DNA of 64,000 bases from Sapria himalayana. Taxonomy: Eukaryota; Streptophyta; Magnoliopsida; Malpighiales; Rafflesiaceae. Shown here piece by piece: positions 26,650-40,925 of the stretch (positions within the stretch are counted from its first letter, which is position 1; each line of letters begins with the position of its first letter). The position numbers and the translations under genes are program-made. The stretch lies in NCBI GenBank assembly GCA_029783825.1, contig JAREIK010008029.1, forward strand, positions 1 through 64,000. The letters are read 5' to 3'. The notes below the pieces were generated by a model that saw nothing but the letters and a program-made list of their open reading frames with translations, ran no database searches and had not been told where the DNA came from.

Positions 26650-27557
26650 TATGATGCACCATTGGGCGAAGTTACTATCGATGATAATAATAAATTTAAT
26701 AAATAATAAAAATTTTGCAGACAATATCAGCATGTCAAAAGAGGTGTTCTCAATTCTCATAAACTGTGTTTTGCAAGAATTGTCTAGAAGAATTCATATT
26801 ATGTAGACAATAATGACTGGATATGAAGGAAAAGTGAAAATAAAAAAAATCTATGGAACGAAATTTGGATTTTGAAAATATAGATGGAGGATTATATATA
26901 CTAGAAAACTCTATATCCCCTTTTGAAAAGATGATAGAGTCTATGAAGAAAGAAGAGCACATACTAGCACTTAAATTCATCTGAAATATGATATCATACC
27001 AACTTACTTTCAATATAAAAAATGAGAAGAGCATAGTAAGGCTTACGAGGGCTCTTGTTAGTATATACGAAAAACTAATTGATGCTAAAAAAAGTGCACA
27101 TGATGAGGTGTTTTTTCGATCTGAAGTTGATAGAAAGCACATTAGTGACCCAACAACTCAATGAAGTCAACACAATCACAATCCAATTAAGTTTGTTTGG
27201 TATTGAAGTCAATGATGAAATATGTTTATTGATACTTCTGTGTTCTCTATCAAAAATCAACATATTACAATTATAGTTGTGCATAGTTCATCAAGAACTA
27301 ATAAATTGAAATTGCAATGATGTTTATGATCTAATTCTCAACAAGGAGATTCAATAGAGATAGACAAGTGAAACATCAACCTCTTTAAAATTATATACAA
27401 AGTTAATTGAAAGAAATTCAACCAAGAGAAAACATCAAAGCAAATCAAAAAGCAAGAGGTCTAAATCTAAGAAACATTGTAATTATAATAGCTCAAAGAC
27501 CATTAAGTATTGAAATTATAGAGATGCAAGACAATACAAAAATCAATGTAAGTGTTA
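26650..27557 (+). pseudogene. Ty1/Copia gag polyprotein fragment, heavily mutated
   Basis: The best stretch is at about 27080-27240 (+ strand): LMLKKVHMMRCFFDLKLIES, then VTQQLNEVNTITIQLSLFGI and EVNDEICLLILLCSL. This is the core of the Copia gag (UBN2-type) domain, whose usual form contains LNEFNTI.QLSS and DEIRALILLSSLP. Downstream, DLILNKEIQ and an Arg/Ser/Lys-rich stretch lead to a broken zinc knuckle near 27475-27550 (CNYN...NYRD..QYKNQCK). In a retrotransposon this protein packages the RNA. Stops and frameshifts are frequent and no protease, integrase or RT was found downstream, so it is a truncated relic inside the CACTA element. Confidence 0.8.
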
Positions 27558-28399
27558 GTTATTTTATAGCACGGTAAAATGTATCACAAGTATATGAGTT
27601 TACCAAGTAATAAAGTTAACTCTATGAATCTAGATTATCATTTCATAGATATTGATTATTTGGATTAATTATCAAAGTTTCTTGATTATTTAAACTTACA
27701 ATAAGTAAATAGTTTCTAGTGTATACTCAAGTAAACAATTATATGGTTAGCTTACAATAAGTAAACAGTATCAAGTCCATGGGTATATAATTTATGAGTT
27801 GATGGCTATAGCAGTGATAAAATATATGAGATGTACGCATCCATATAGGTGGAACTTCTCAAACCCATAAAAAAGTCATATGCATCAATTCATGTAGGAA
27901 ATAATGTATGTCAGATGAGCTAAATATCCTATATATTTTAATCTAGTATGAATCATATTGATAGTCAATGCTAGGGTATTTATAAGGGAGCCTATGCGGT
28001 ATTTAATTAAACATAGTAATTAAAGTATAGTCAAATATATACATGTATTTAAATGTCTTGTAAATTAGTATCAGTATACATAAAGTGTATTACATTTTTA
28101 TTTGAACTAAATGAATACCGGTCAATAAATGTTTACAGATATTAAATTGACATTAACAGATGTTAATGTGACTATACTTTAAATTTACATATAACAAATT
28201 ATTGTGTAATTCGAATATGTTTATGTTGTGTCGGTATCGAAAGAATGGTGGAGGACTACGGAGGAGTTGCGTCGCTTATTCTTCGAAAATGTCGAAGAAA
28301 GATGAAGGACTCAGTCTTGACAAAATAAACATTAAATTACAAATTATATATATTTTCAAAATACTTATATTTTTAATTATAAAAAAATTAAATAAATAA
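27558..28399. other. Unclassified stretch downstream of gag
   Basis: AT-rich. An imperfect internal repeat built on TTACAATAAGTAAA occurs near 27697 and 27752. At about 28225-28325 there is a short GC-richer patch open for 65 codons on the + strand (28202-28399) that I could not match to a family. Confidence 0.4.
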
Positions 28400-29672
28400 T
28401 ATAATATATATATATATAATACAAAAAGACTCATTTATTTTATTAACTATCAAAATTATTTGAACTAAGTTAATGTGCGTGTAGTAAGGTACAAATTAAA
28501 AATATTGACCTTATAATTTTTATTTATAATATTAATTAAACAATAAATATATAAACAATTTAAAAAAATATATGTTTAGCCTTATAAAAAATATATCAAA
28601 TAGCTACAAAATTAACAAACTTCATATAATAAGACATACATGAAAAGATGATTTGTCTTATAGTCATTCTATCCTAAGAGTTATAAAATACTATTAATGT
28701 TAAAAATTTATAAAAATTTATATTATATGGCTATAAATTTATAAGAATTCATCATATTTATTTTTATGAAGATAATATTTAATAGTTTTAAAGGCATAAA
28801 ATTTCATATTATTTGATATCATTTATAATTTTTAAAAATCAAAAAATTACTTAAAGTGATAAGATAATTAAAAAAGTTATTATAAATATTTTAATAAAAA
28901 CTAAATATTAAAACCTAATAGAAAAAATATTACTCAATTGTTTAATTCTTATAAATTTTAGTAGGCTCAAATATCTATGTATTTATTTTTAAATAATAAG
29001 TTATTTTCTTTTAACTTTAATGAAAAAAATTATATTTTTATTATATTTCAAAATTTTTAAATTTTGTATTAATTATTTTTTTAAAGTTTCTTATAATCAT
29101 AATTTTTGTATATTAATAATCATATTAATATTTACAAGTTTACTTATCAATTTAGATATTTTTGAAAATATTTTATATTTTATCCTACAATGAATTAATT
29201 TATATTTATATTAGTAGAAATTTTAATGTATGTTAATTTAATTTTTAAATTATTGAAATAAATTATTATACTTATTGAATTAATTATTTAATATTACTTT
29301 AATACAAATTTTTATGTTTCTTAATAAAAAATTTTAGAAAAATTTTTAGTATCAATTTTTAAAAATTTAATACATCATAAAAATAGATTTTTTAGTCCTT
29401 ATTAATATAATAATTTTTATATTTTAATTTTTTTAAATTATTTATTTATAATATCTTTTTTTATGATTTTATGAGGAGAATGTAACTCTGAAGGATCGCT
29501 CATCTATAGACCATTAACATACATTTAATAAACAAAATTAAATAAAATATTAAAACTAATAATAAATTAAAAAAATTAAATAATTAAATATTGGCTAGGG
29601 AAATTCCGTCGCTATGTTTGGGATTTAATTAGCTATGGAAGATAGAATAAATGATAATTATATAATTTTAGA
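28400..29672 (-). other. CACTA 5'-side terminal region, homologous to the element at 61855
   Basis: Its reverse complement follows the same order of words as 61855-63230. CTATAGATGAGCGATCCTT and TTCTCCTCATAAAATCATAA correspond to 62368-62412, CTACTAAAATTTATAAGAAT corresponds to about 63018, and AATATGAAATTTTATGCC corresponds to about 63168. Sub-terminal TAGCGACGGAATTTCCCTAG lies at about 29594-29615 (reverse). The last ~25-30 bases, including CACTA, are missing before the GATA array. Confidence 0.75.
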
Positions 29673-32170
29673 GATATATAAATAGATAGAAAATTGATAG
29701 ATAGCCAGATAGATAAATATAAAGATAGATAGATAAATAGACTAATAGACTAAAAAATAGAAAGATAGATAGAGAGATTAATAGACAAATATACAGATAG
29801 ATAGATAGACAATAGATAGAGAGATAGATAGATAAATATATAGCTACCTAGATTTATAGATAGATAGACATATAGATAGATTTACCTGATAGACTAATAG
29901 ATAGAATGATAGTTAGATAATTAAATAGATATATAGATCTAAAGATAGTTAAACAGATTGGAAAATAGATAGGAAGATAGTTACAAAATTAGATAGAAAT
30001 ATATAGATTTAGACAAATAAATTGATAGATAGATAGTAAGAAACAAAGTCTAATAGATAGATAAACAGATACATATATAGCAGATTGATAGATAGACAAA
30101 TATATAGTTAGATAGATATATAGATAGATAGATAGATATATAGACAGATAGAAAATAACTAGAAAGATAGATAGACAAATAGACAGATAGATAGATAGAT
30201 ATACACATAGAGGGATAAAGAGATATACATATTGACAGATAGATTGTTAGCAAGATAGCCAAATAGATTGATAGATAGATAAATAGATAGACATATAGAT
30301 AAATAGATAGATAGATAGATAGACATATAAATAAATTTATAGATATACAAATAGTTAGATAGATAGGTAGACAAATAGAAAGATATATAGATAGAAATAT
30401 AGACAGATAGACATATAAACATATAAATAGATAGACAGATAGATAAATAGATAGACATGTAGATATATAGATAGATAGATAGACACATAGATAGATAGAC
30501 TATTAGACAAATATATAGATAAATAGATAGATTAACTTATAGATAGATAGAAAGATAAACAAATAGATATATAGACAAAAATATAAAAAAAAAATAGACA
30601 GAAATATATATAGATAAATAAACAGATAGAAAGATAGACAAATATATAGATAGATATATAGATAAATTGATAGAAATATCGATAGACAAATAGATAGATT
30701 AACAAAAAGATAGATTGATAGATCGACATATATATAGATCGATATATAGATATATAGATAGATAAATAGAAAGAGATAGATATAGATAGATATATCGATA
30801 GACAAGATTGACAGATCGATTGATAGAGATATAAACATATTGACAGATAGACAAATAGACGTATATAAAGATATAGAGATAAATAGATAGATAGATTAAG
30901 AAATAAATAGATAGGCAGATAGACATAAAGATAAATAGATAAGCAAATAGACATTTTGTAAGTTAGATAGATAAATAATATACAGATAGATTGATAGATA
31001 GAAAAATAGATAAATAGATAAATAGATACATATATAAATAGGTAGATAGACAAATAGATAGATAGGTTGATTGATTGACAAAAAGAGAGATATACAGATA
31101 AATAAATTAATAGATAGATAGATATACAACTATATAGAGAGATACATAGATATATAGATAGATAAATAGATAAAAGATTGTCAGATAGACAAATCAATTG
31201 ATAGATAGATAGATAGAAAGGCAGATAAATAATTAGATTGATAGAAAGATAGACAGATAGATATATACAAAGAAAGACAAATAAACAAATAGACATATAG
31301 ATAGATAGATAAATAGACATATAGAAAAATCATCAAAAACTCATATAAATAGATAGATAGATTGACAAATTTATAGATAAATAGATAAATAGATTGGTAG
31401 ATAGATAGATAGATAGATAAACAGATAAACAAATATATAGATTGAAAAATAGAAATAGAGGCAGATACATAGAAACATACATAGAAAGATATATTGATAG
31501 AAAGACATATCGATAACTTGTCTGATAGACATGTACATAGCTAGATAGATAGATAGATAGACAAATAAATAGAAAGGAAAATAGACAAATTGATAGATAG
31601 ATAGATAGAGATATAGATGGGTAGACAAATAAATAGATAGCTAATTAGACAGACAGATTGATTTATCAAAAGAAAGACAGATAGATAGATAGATTCATAG
31701 ACTAATAGACTTATATACTAAAAGATAGATAGATAGAGAGATAGATAGAGAGATAGATAGAGAGATAGATAGAGAGATAGATAAAGAGATAGATAGACAA
31801 ATAGAATGAAAAATAAATAGATTGATAGATAGATAGAGACATAGTCAAATAGATAGAATGACATCTTTACATAAAGGAAAGTAGATAGAAAGACTGATAG
31901 TCTAATATATGAATAGCAGGATAGATAGAAAAACAAAAATAAAGATAGATAGATAAACAAGTTGGTAGATAGATAGATATATAGAAAGATACAAAAATAG
32001 ATAGACAAAAACACAAATAGACAGATAGACTAATATACTAATAAATAGGTATACATATAGGCAAGTAGACAAAAAGATAAATATAAATATAAATATAAAT
32101 ATATACATAGATAGACAAATAGATAGATATGTAGATAGATAGATAGGTAGATAAAAATATACATAGACAG

Positions 32171-32207
<37 letters not shown>

Positions 32208-32229
32208 GGGAGATAGATACATATAAAGA

Positions 32230-33270
32230 TAGAGACATAGACACAGTGAAACTTATCCATATAAACACATAGACATAGATAGATAGATAGATACAAAAAG
32301 ATACAGATTGATAGATAGACAAAAGGCATATATGTAGAAAGACATATAAGCATATAAAGAGTTAGATAGATATATAGATAAACAAATAGATAGATCAAAA
32401 AATAAAAATAAAGATATATAGATAAATAGACTAATAGATAGACAAATAGACAAATAGATAGATAGCAAAAAATACAGATACACAGGTGATAAATAGATAG
32501 ATATTTATATTTAGATAGATTGAAAATATATAGATAGATAGATTTATAGGTAGATAGATAGAAAGATAGATTCACAAGTAGATTTAGGACAAATAGATAG
32601 ATACATAGAAAGATAAAAGTCGGATAGATAGATAGATAGACAAATAATCATATAGGTTGATAAACAAATTGATAGATAAGTAGATAAGAAGATAGGTAGA
32701 TAGATAGATAGATATATAGATAGAGAGAGATATAGATAGATAGATATACAAATATATGGATAGTTAGATAGATAGATCGATAAATATGAAGATAGCCAAA
32801 TAGTTAGATATACAAATAGACATATAGACATATAGATAGATATACATAGTCTGATATAAAGATAGAATAGATAGATAGCTAGATAGATAGATAAGTAGAT
32901 AGGTAGATAGATAGATAGATAGACATTTAGACAAATAGATAGTTAGTTAGATAGATAGATAAATAGACAGATAGCTAGCTAGACAAATATATAGATAGAA
33001 AGATAGGTATATAGATAGACAGATAAGTAGATAGATACATAGAAGAAAGATTAACAATTAGATAGATAGAAAGATATCTTGATAGATAGAAAGACAATCA
33101 GATAGTTAAAATATAGATTGATAGATAGAAAGATATATAGATAGACATTTAAACATATATATAAATACATATTTAGAAAAATAGGTAGATAGATAGTTAA
33201 GCAATTAGATAGACACACAGATAGATAGATTAATATATAGACATATAAACAATTAGACAAATAGACAAAT
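32230..33270 (+). repeat. Higher-order repeat block P, copy 1
   Basis: Rare variant words in this block recur in the same order about 4.22-4.25 kb downstream: TATGTAGAAAGACATATAAG at 32331 against 36558, TAAATATGAAGATAG at 32781 against 37012, TTAACAATTAGA at 33051 against 37273, and TTAATATATAGACATATAA at 33230 against 37481. Confidence 0.75.
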
Positions 33271-33339
33271 AGACAAACTGATAGATATATAGATAGATAG
33301 ACAAATAGATAGATACACAGATAGACTTATAGACAGTTT

Positions 33340-34110
33340 GAGAGATAGATATATTGATAAATATATCAATAGATAGATAGAAAAATAGTTTGAGAGACAG
33401 GAAGATAGATTGATATCTACATAGATATATAGATATATATATATATATAGATTTACTAATAGACAAATAAATAGATAGATAGTTAAATAAATAAATAGAT
33501 AGAAAGATTAGAAGCTAGACTATTAGTCAAATTGAAAGATAGATAGTTAAACAATTACAAATAAAGATAGATTGACTTATAATCATTTATATAACAAGAT
33601 AGATTGATAGATATATAAATAGAGATATAGATAGATAAATACACATATAATTATATAGACAGATAAATTGATATATTATATATAGATAGATTGATATATA
33701 CATAGATAGCTAATATACATATAGATTAATAGATAAATATATAAACATATAGACAGATAGATAGTTACATAGATAGATAGACAGATAGATAGATAGACAC
33801 ATACCTAGATAAACATGTAGATAGATAGATTGATAACAATATAACCATAGAGATAGATAGATAGATATACAAATAAATAGATAGATATATACATAGATAA
33901 ATAGACAGACATACAGATAGATAGATAAATAAAACCATAGATAGACAAATATATATATATATATATATATATTCAGATCGATTGAAAGATAGATAAAAAC
34001 ATAGATAACTAGATAGACAAATAGAAAGATACATAGATACTTAAATATAAAGATATACTGATACAAATAGAAAGATACATAGATAGAGAGATAGACAGAT
34101 AAATACATAA

Positions 34111-34141
<31 letters not shown>

Positions 34142-34196
34142 GATAGATACAAAGATAGATAGATAGATAGACACATAGATAGATAGACTATTAGAC

Positions 34197-34250
<54 letters not shown>

Positions 34251-34590
34251 ATTTATTTATAGATTAACTATTAGATATATAGACAAATATAGAAATAAAT
34301 GATTAAATAAAAAAACAAAATCACAAAAAGACAAATAGACAAAAATATATATAGATAAATAGACACTTAGACAAATATACAAATATATAGTATATAGAAA
34401 GATAGAAAGATAGATAAATAGATAGATATACAGATAGAAAAATAGATAGATTATCAAAAAGACAGATTTATAGATAGAGATATAGATAGATAAATAGATA
34501 GATATATATATATATATATACACACACACATATAAATTAAAAAATTTAAAGAAAGAGAGAGATAGATAGATAGACAAATAGATAAATAGA
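33340..34590 (+). repeat. Higher-order repeat block Q, copy 1 (~1.26 kb)
   Basis: Direct duplicate of 34591-35870. Anchors: TGAGAGACAGGAAGATAGAT at 33391 against 34640, ACAATTACAAATAAAGATAG at 33551 against 34812, TGATAACAATATAACCATAG at 33831 against 35112, and CAAATATAGAAATAAATGA near 34285 against 35604. Offsets grow from 1249 to about 1.34 kb, partly because AT tracts differ in length between copies. Confidence 0.88.
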
Positions 34591-34687
34591 TAGAAAGATA
34601 TATTGACAAATATATCAATAGATAGATAGACAAATAGTTTGAGAGACAGGAAGATAGATTGATATCTACATAGATATATAGATAGAT

Positions 34688-34730
<43 letters not shown>

Positions 34731-35243
34731 CACACACTAATAGACAAATAAATAAATAGATAGAAAGATTAGAAGCTAGACAATTAGTCAAATTGAAAGA
34801 TAGATTGTTAAACAATTACAAATAAAGATAGATTGACTTATAATCATTTATATAACAAGATAGATTGATAGATATATAAATAGAGATATAGATAGATAAA
34901 TACACATATAATTATATAGACAGATAAATTGATATATATATATATATAAATATATACATAGATAGCTAATATACATATAGATAAATAGATAAATATATAA
35001 ACATATAGACAGATAGATAGTTACATAGATAGATAGACAGATAGATAGACACATACCTAGATAAACATGTAGATAAGACACATACCTAGATAAACATGTA
35101 GATAGATAGATTGATAACAATATAACCATAGAGATAGATAGATAGATATACAAATAAACAGATAGATATATACATAGATAAATATATAGACATACAGATA
35201 GATAGATAAATAGATAGAAAGATAGATAAAAACATAGATAGAC

Positions 35244-35290
<47 letters not shown>

Positions 35291-35425
35291 GATAGTTTGA
35301 AAGATAGATAAAAACATAGATAACTAGATAGACAAATAAAAAGATAGATAGATACTTAAATATAAAGATATACTGATACAAATAGAAAGATACATAGATA
35401 GAGAGATAGATAGATAAATACATAA

Positions 35426-35456
<31 letters not shown>

Positions 35457-35526
35457 GATACAAAGATAGTTTGATAGATAGACACATAGATAGATAGACT
35501 ATTAGACATATAATAAATAAATAAAT

Positions 35527-35573
<47 letters not shown>

Positions 35574-35823
35574 TTATAGATTATCTATTAGATATATAGA
35601 CAAATATAGAAATAAATGAGTAAATAAAAAAACAAAATCACAAAAAGACAAATAGACAAAAATATATATAGATAAATAGACACTTAGACAAATATACAAA
35701 TATATAGATAGATAGAAAGATAGAAAGATAGATAAATAAATAGATATACAAATAGAAAAATAGATAGATTACCTAAAAGATAGATTGATAGATAGAGATA
35801 TAGATAGATAAATTGATAAATAG

Positions 35824-35854
<31 letters not shown>

Positions 35855-35870
35855 TACATATAAATTAAAA
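34591..35870 (+). repeat. Higher-order repeat block Q, copy 2 (~1.28 kb)
   Basis: Duplicate of the previous block. The AT tract in the middle is about 42 bases here (35246-35287) against about 24 in copy 1 (33949-33972). A 40-base local duplication (ACACATACCTAGATAAACAT at about 35049 and 35080) is specific to this copy. Confidence 0.88.
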
Positions 35871-35905
35871 AATTGAAAGAAAGAGAGAGATAGATAGATA
35901 GACAA

Positions 35906-35954
<49 letters not shown>

Positions 35955-36059
35955 AAGATAAAATATAGATAGATAGATATATCAATAGATATATCTACAG
36001 ATATATATAGACATATAGATAGATAGACAAACATATAGATAAATAGATTGATAAACAAA

Positions 36060-37760
36060 TAGACATTTGTAAGTTTGATAGATAAATAAATAGACAGATA
36101 GATTGATTAACACATAGACAAATAGGCAAATAGAAAAATAGATAAATAGATACATAGATAAAAATGTAGATAGACAAATAAACAGATAGGTTGATTGATT
36201 AACAAAGAGATAGATAGACAGATAGATAAATCAACAAATAGATAGATAGATACATAGATAGATAAATATATAAAAAGATACATAGATATATAGATAAACA
36301 AATAGATAGAAAGACATATATTCAGATAGATAAATCAATAGATAGACATATAGATAGAAAAGTATATAAATACATAGGTAGATAGAAAGAAAGATAAACA
36401 CATAAATATAGAGATATGCAGATAGATACATAGAAATTTTAAAGATATAGACACATAGACACAGAGACACATATACACATAAACATATAGACACATAAAC
36501 ATAGAGAGATAGAAAGATACAAAGAGATACAGATATATAGATAGAAAAATAGACATATATGTAGAATGACATATAGGCATATATAGAGATAGATAGATAT
36601 ATAGATAAACAAATAGATAGATCAAAAGATAGAAATATAGATATACAGACAAATAGACTAATAGATATACTGATAGACAAATAGATAGATATACAGAGAT
36701 ATAGATAGATAAATAAACAAATATATAGATAGACAGATATATAGGTACATAGATAGATAGATAGATAGACAGGTAGACAAATAGATAATTAGATAGATAC
36801 ATAGAAATATAAATAGTCAGATAGATAGATAGAGAAACAAATAGACAAATAGTTCAAATAGATTGAAAGACAAATAGATAGATAAGCAGATTGAAAAGAT
36901 AAGTTGATAGATCGATAGATAGATAGATAGATAAACAGATAGAGAGACGGATAGATAGATAGACAAATAGATAGATAGATAGATAGACTGATAGTTAGAT
37001 TGATAGATCGATACATATGAAGATAGGCATATAGTCAGATATACAGATATACATATAGACATATAAATAGATAGATAGATAGTCAGATAAAGAGATAGAC
37101 AAATAGATAGATAAGAAAATTGGTAGATAGATAAATAGACATATAAACAGATATATAGTTAGTTAGATAGACTTATAGATAGTTTGTTAGATAAATAGAT
37201 AAATAAATAGACAAATAGATAGATAGAAAGATAGGTATATAGATAGATAAACATATACATAGATAAAAAGATTTAACAATTAGACAGTTAGAAAGATAGC
37301 TTGATAGATAGAATGAAAATTAGATAGTTAAAGAGATAGATTGATAGATAGACAGCTATACAAATAGTCATTTAAACATATATATAGATAGGCACTTAGA
37401 CAAATTGATAGATAGATAGATATATAAATAGATCGATAGTTAAAAAAATAAAGAGATAGATATATAGACAGATACATTGATTAATATATGGACATATAAA
37501 AAATTAGATGAATAGAAAGATAGATAGATAGATAGATAAATATATAGTTATATAGAATGATAAATTGATATATGCATAAATAGCTAATATAGAGATAGAT
37601 AAATAAATAGATAGATAGACAGATATATTATTAAATAGATAGATATATAAATAGATAGATATATAAATAGATAGATATATAGATAGACATATAGATAAAT
37701 TGTGAGATAGACATATAGATCTATAAACTGATAACAATATAGCCATAGAGATAGATAGAT
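36060..37760 (+). repeat. Higher-order repeat, second copy of the 30.9-33.3 kb segment
   Basis: The left part matches 30.95-31.1 kb at an offset of about 5.11 kb (ACATTTTGTAAGTT at 30951 against 36063; GATAGGTTGATTGATT at 31071 against 36185). The right part matches 32.3-33.27 kb at an offset of about 4.23 kb. About 0.9 kb is therefore missing from this copy, or extra in the first. A fragment of block Q follows (TGATAACAATATAGCCATAG at 37729). Confidence 0.72.
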
Positions 37761-40412
37761 ATATATATATATATATATATAGATAGATAGATAGATAGAC
37801 AGACAGATAGATAGATTAATAGATTGATAGATAGATAGAATGATAGATAGACATATAGATAGTTAGATAAAATGACAGATAGATAGATAGACAGATCGAA
37901 AAATTGAAAGCTAGATAGATAGACAATAAAAAGAGAGATTTATAGTTAGATAGACAAATAAACAGAGATATATAGATATGTAGATATGCTGATAAATAGA
38001 TAGATACATAGATAGATAGATATACAAATAGACAAATAGATAGATAGATAGATAAATAGACAAATACATAGATAAATAGATAGACAAATAGAAAGATAGA
38101 CAAATACTCATATAGAAAGAATTATTGATACAAATATACAAATATAATGATATATAGATAGATAGATAATAACAAAATAAAAAGAAAGATATATAGATTG
38201 ACAAATATACAAAGAAACAAATAGATAGATAAGCAGATAGTTATATCAATGGATAGATTGATAGATATATAGATAGACATATAAACAAATTGAGTGATAG
38301 TCTCATATACAAAAAAACATAACAGACATTTAAAGAGGTTGATAGATAGAAACATAGAAATATGGACATATAGAGAGATAAATAAAATGTTAGATAAATA
38401 GATAAACATATAAAAAGATAGAAAACTAGACAAATTTTTTTAGATAGATAGACAGATAGATAAATAGATAGATACAAAGAGAGATAAAAAGATAGAGAGA
38501 TAGAGAGAGAAAAGTAGATTGATTGATAGATAAATAGATAGAGAGATAGATAGATATATAAACAGATAGACAGATAGACTAATAGATAGATAGATAGATA
38601 GACAAATAAATAGATATATAGATAGACATGTATACAAATTGACAAATAGATAGATCGATAGATCTATATATATGTATATAGATATATGGATATATAGATA
38701 GATAGATTGATTAATTTATTTATTTATTTTTAGACAGATATATTGATAGATAGTTAGAAAGAAAGAGAGATAGATATATTGAATGATAGATAGATAGATT
38801 TTCAGATAGATGGATAGACAAAATTACAAAAAGACAAATAGATAGAAATAGATATAGATAAATAGACACTTAGATAGATAGACAAATATATTGAAAGATA
38901 GATAGACAAATAGATAGATAGATATAAGAATAGATAAATGGATAGATATATAGATAGACAAATTGATAGATTAAAAAATAGATAGATTAATAGATTGATA
39001 GTTATTTAGATTGATAGATCGATAAATCGATAGTTAGACAAATAGATTGATAGATAGATAGAAAGATAAAAAGTGAGATAGATAGATTTATTGATAGACA
39101 GATTGACACATAGATTGATATAGAGCTAGACATACCAAAATATAGACACAAAGATAGATAGACAAATAGACATATAGATTCATAGATAGATAGGAAGATA
39201 GACAAATAAATAGTTTGATATATAGACAAATAAATCGATAAATAGTTAGATATATAGACAAATAGAAAATAAAAGAAAGATAGATAAGAAAATAGACAGA
39301 TAGAATTATAAACTAATAGATTTATAGACTGATAGATGGTTGGATAGTTATACAGATAAATAGATACAAAAAGATAGTAAGATAGGTAGGTATATAAAAC
39401 GATAAATAGATAGATATATAGATAAAGTGATTAATTGATTAATAGATATACTCATAGACTCATAGATAGAAAGATAGTTGGATAGTAAAATAGATAGAGA
39501 GATATAAAGAAAGATAGATACATAGATAGATATATTGAAAAATAGACATAAACAAATAGATAGATATATAGATAGACATATAGACAAATGAATAGATAGA
39601 TATTGAGATAAACATATAGATATATAGATATATACATATATAGACAGATGGACAAATGGAAAAATGGACAAATGGACAAATAGATAGATAGTCAGATATA
39701 TAGTCAAATAGATTAAGAGAAAAATAGTAAAATAGATATATATATATATATATATATATACAAATAGAAAGATAGAAATATAGACAGACAGATAGATAGA
39801 CAGATAGATAGATTGATTGATTGATTGATATATAAATAGATAGATAGCTAAGCAAAAATATAGATAGGAAGACAGGTCGATAAATAGATAGATTAAAAGA
39901 TAGAAATATAGATAAACAAATAGATAGATAAATAGACAGATAAAAAAATAGATAGATAGACAGATAGATAGAAAAATACAGAAAAATAAAGAGATGGATA
40001 TATAGACAGATATACAATTAGAATAATAGATCAATTAATATGGAGTTAAATAGTTTGATAGATAGACACAAAGATAAATAAATAGATAGACTATTAAATA
40101 GATTGATAGATAGATATATCGACACACACACACAAACACATATGTATATATATTGAAAGATGATTGATAGATAGGGAAAAAGATAGACAAACATATAGTT
40201 AGATAGAAAGATATTCAAATAGATAGATATATAGATAGATAGACAAATAGATAGATAGATAGATCATGAAATAGATAGATTAATAAATTGATTGATAGAC
40301 AACTGATTGATTGATCGATAGATAGATAGATTGTTTGATTGATAGATATATAGATAGACAGATAAAAAAATAGATAGATAGATATAAATAGTGAAATATA
40401 TATATATATATA

Positions 40413-40925
40413 TTGTTCGGCATTTGTGCTCCCATAGTTATGATTTTAAGATATAGAAGACAACAAAACAATAACATAACAAAACAATATATATCCAATC
40501 CACAATCCAACATGGTATAATCAAAAAATGAGAAAACACAAAACCAGAAATAATGTGGTTCGCTAGTCGCTCAGTATAACAAGCTACATCCACTAGAAAA
40601 TACTTATGCATTATAGATTAAACCAAAATTGTCTAACAGTATGTGCATCACAAAGACAATCACGATAAACCACACAATGAGAGAGAGAGAGAGATTATGA
40701 ATAGTTCCGGATGTGTAAAAATAACAACCAGAAAATAAAAATACAACAACATTTATAAAAAAAACTTTTTGTTCAATCCAATAAAACTAGCTACATCCAC
40801 CATTATTATGCTAATTTTGAATCCCCAGCCTCTTAATATTTCCTTTCCTGTACTTATATAAAAATATAAAAACAGAAACATTTGGTTATACCAATAGATT
40901 ATCAAAAACAAATTATATATAAAGC

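Larger units (their letters stand above)
29673..40412 (+). repeat. Imperfect (GATA)n array, block II, with higher-order duplications
   Basis: The repeat has the same orientation as 1-8200 and is probably its continuation on the far side of the CACTA insertion. It contains several pure AT tracts (near 32170-32198, 33949-33972, 34200-34247, 34691-34725, 35246-35287, 35533-35568, 39735-39760). The part from about 30.9 to 37.8 kb is built from larger direct duplications listed separately. All long minus-strand frames here are Tyr/Leu/Ser/Ile repeat artefacts. Confidence 0.97.

Noticed and set aside
26750..27142. 130-residue minus-strand frame
   Set aside because: It is antisense to the Copia gag remnant and shows no domain.
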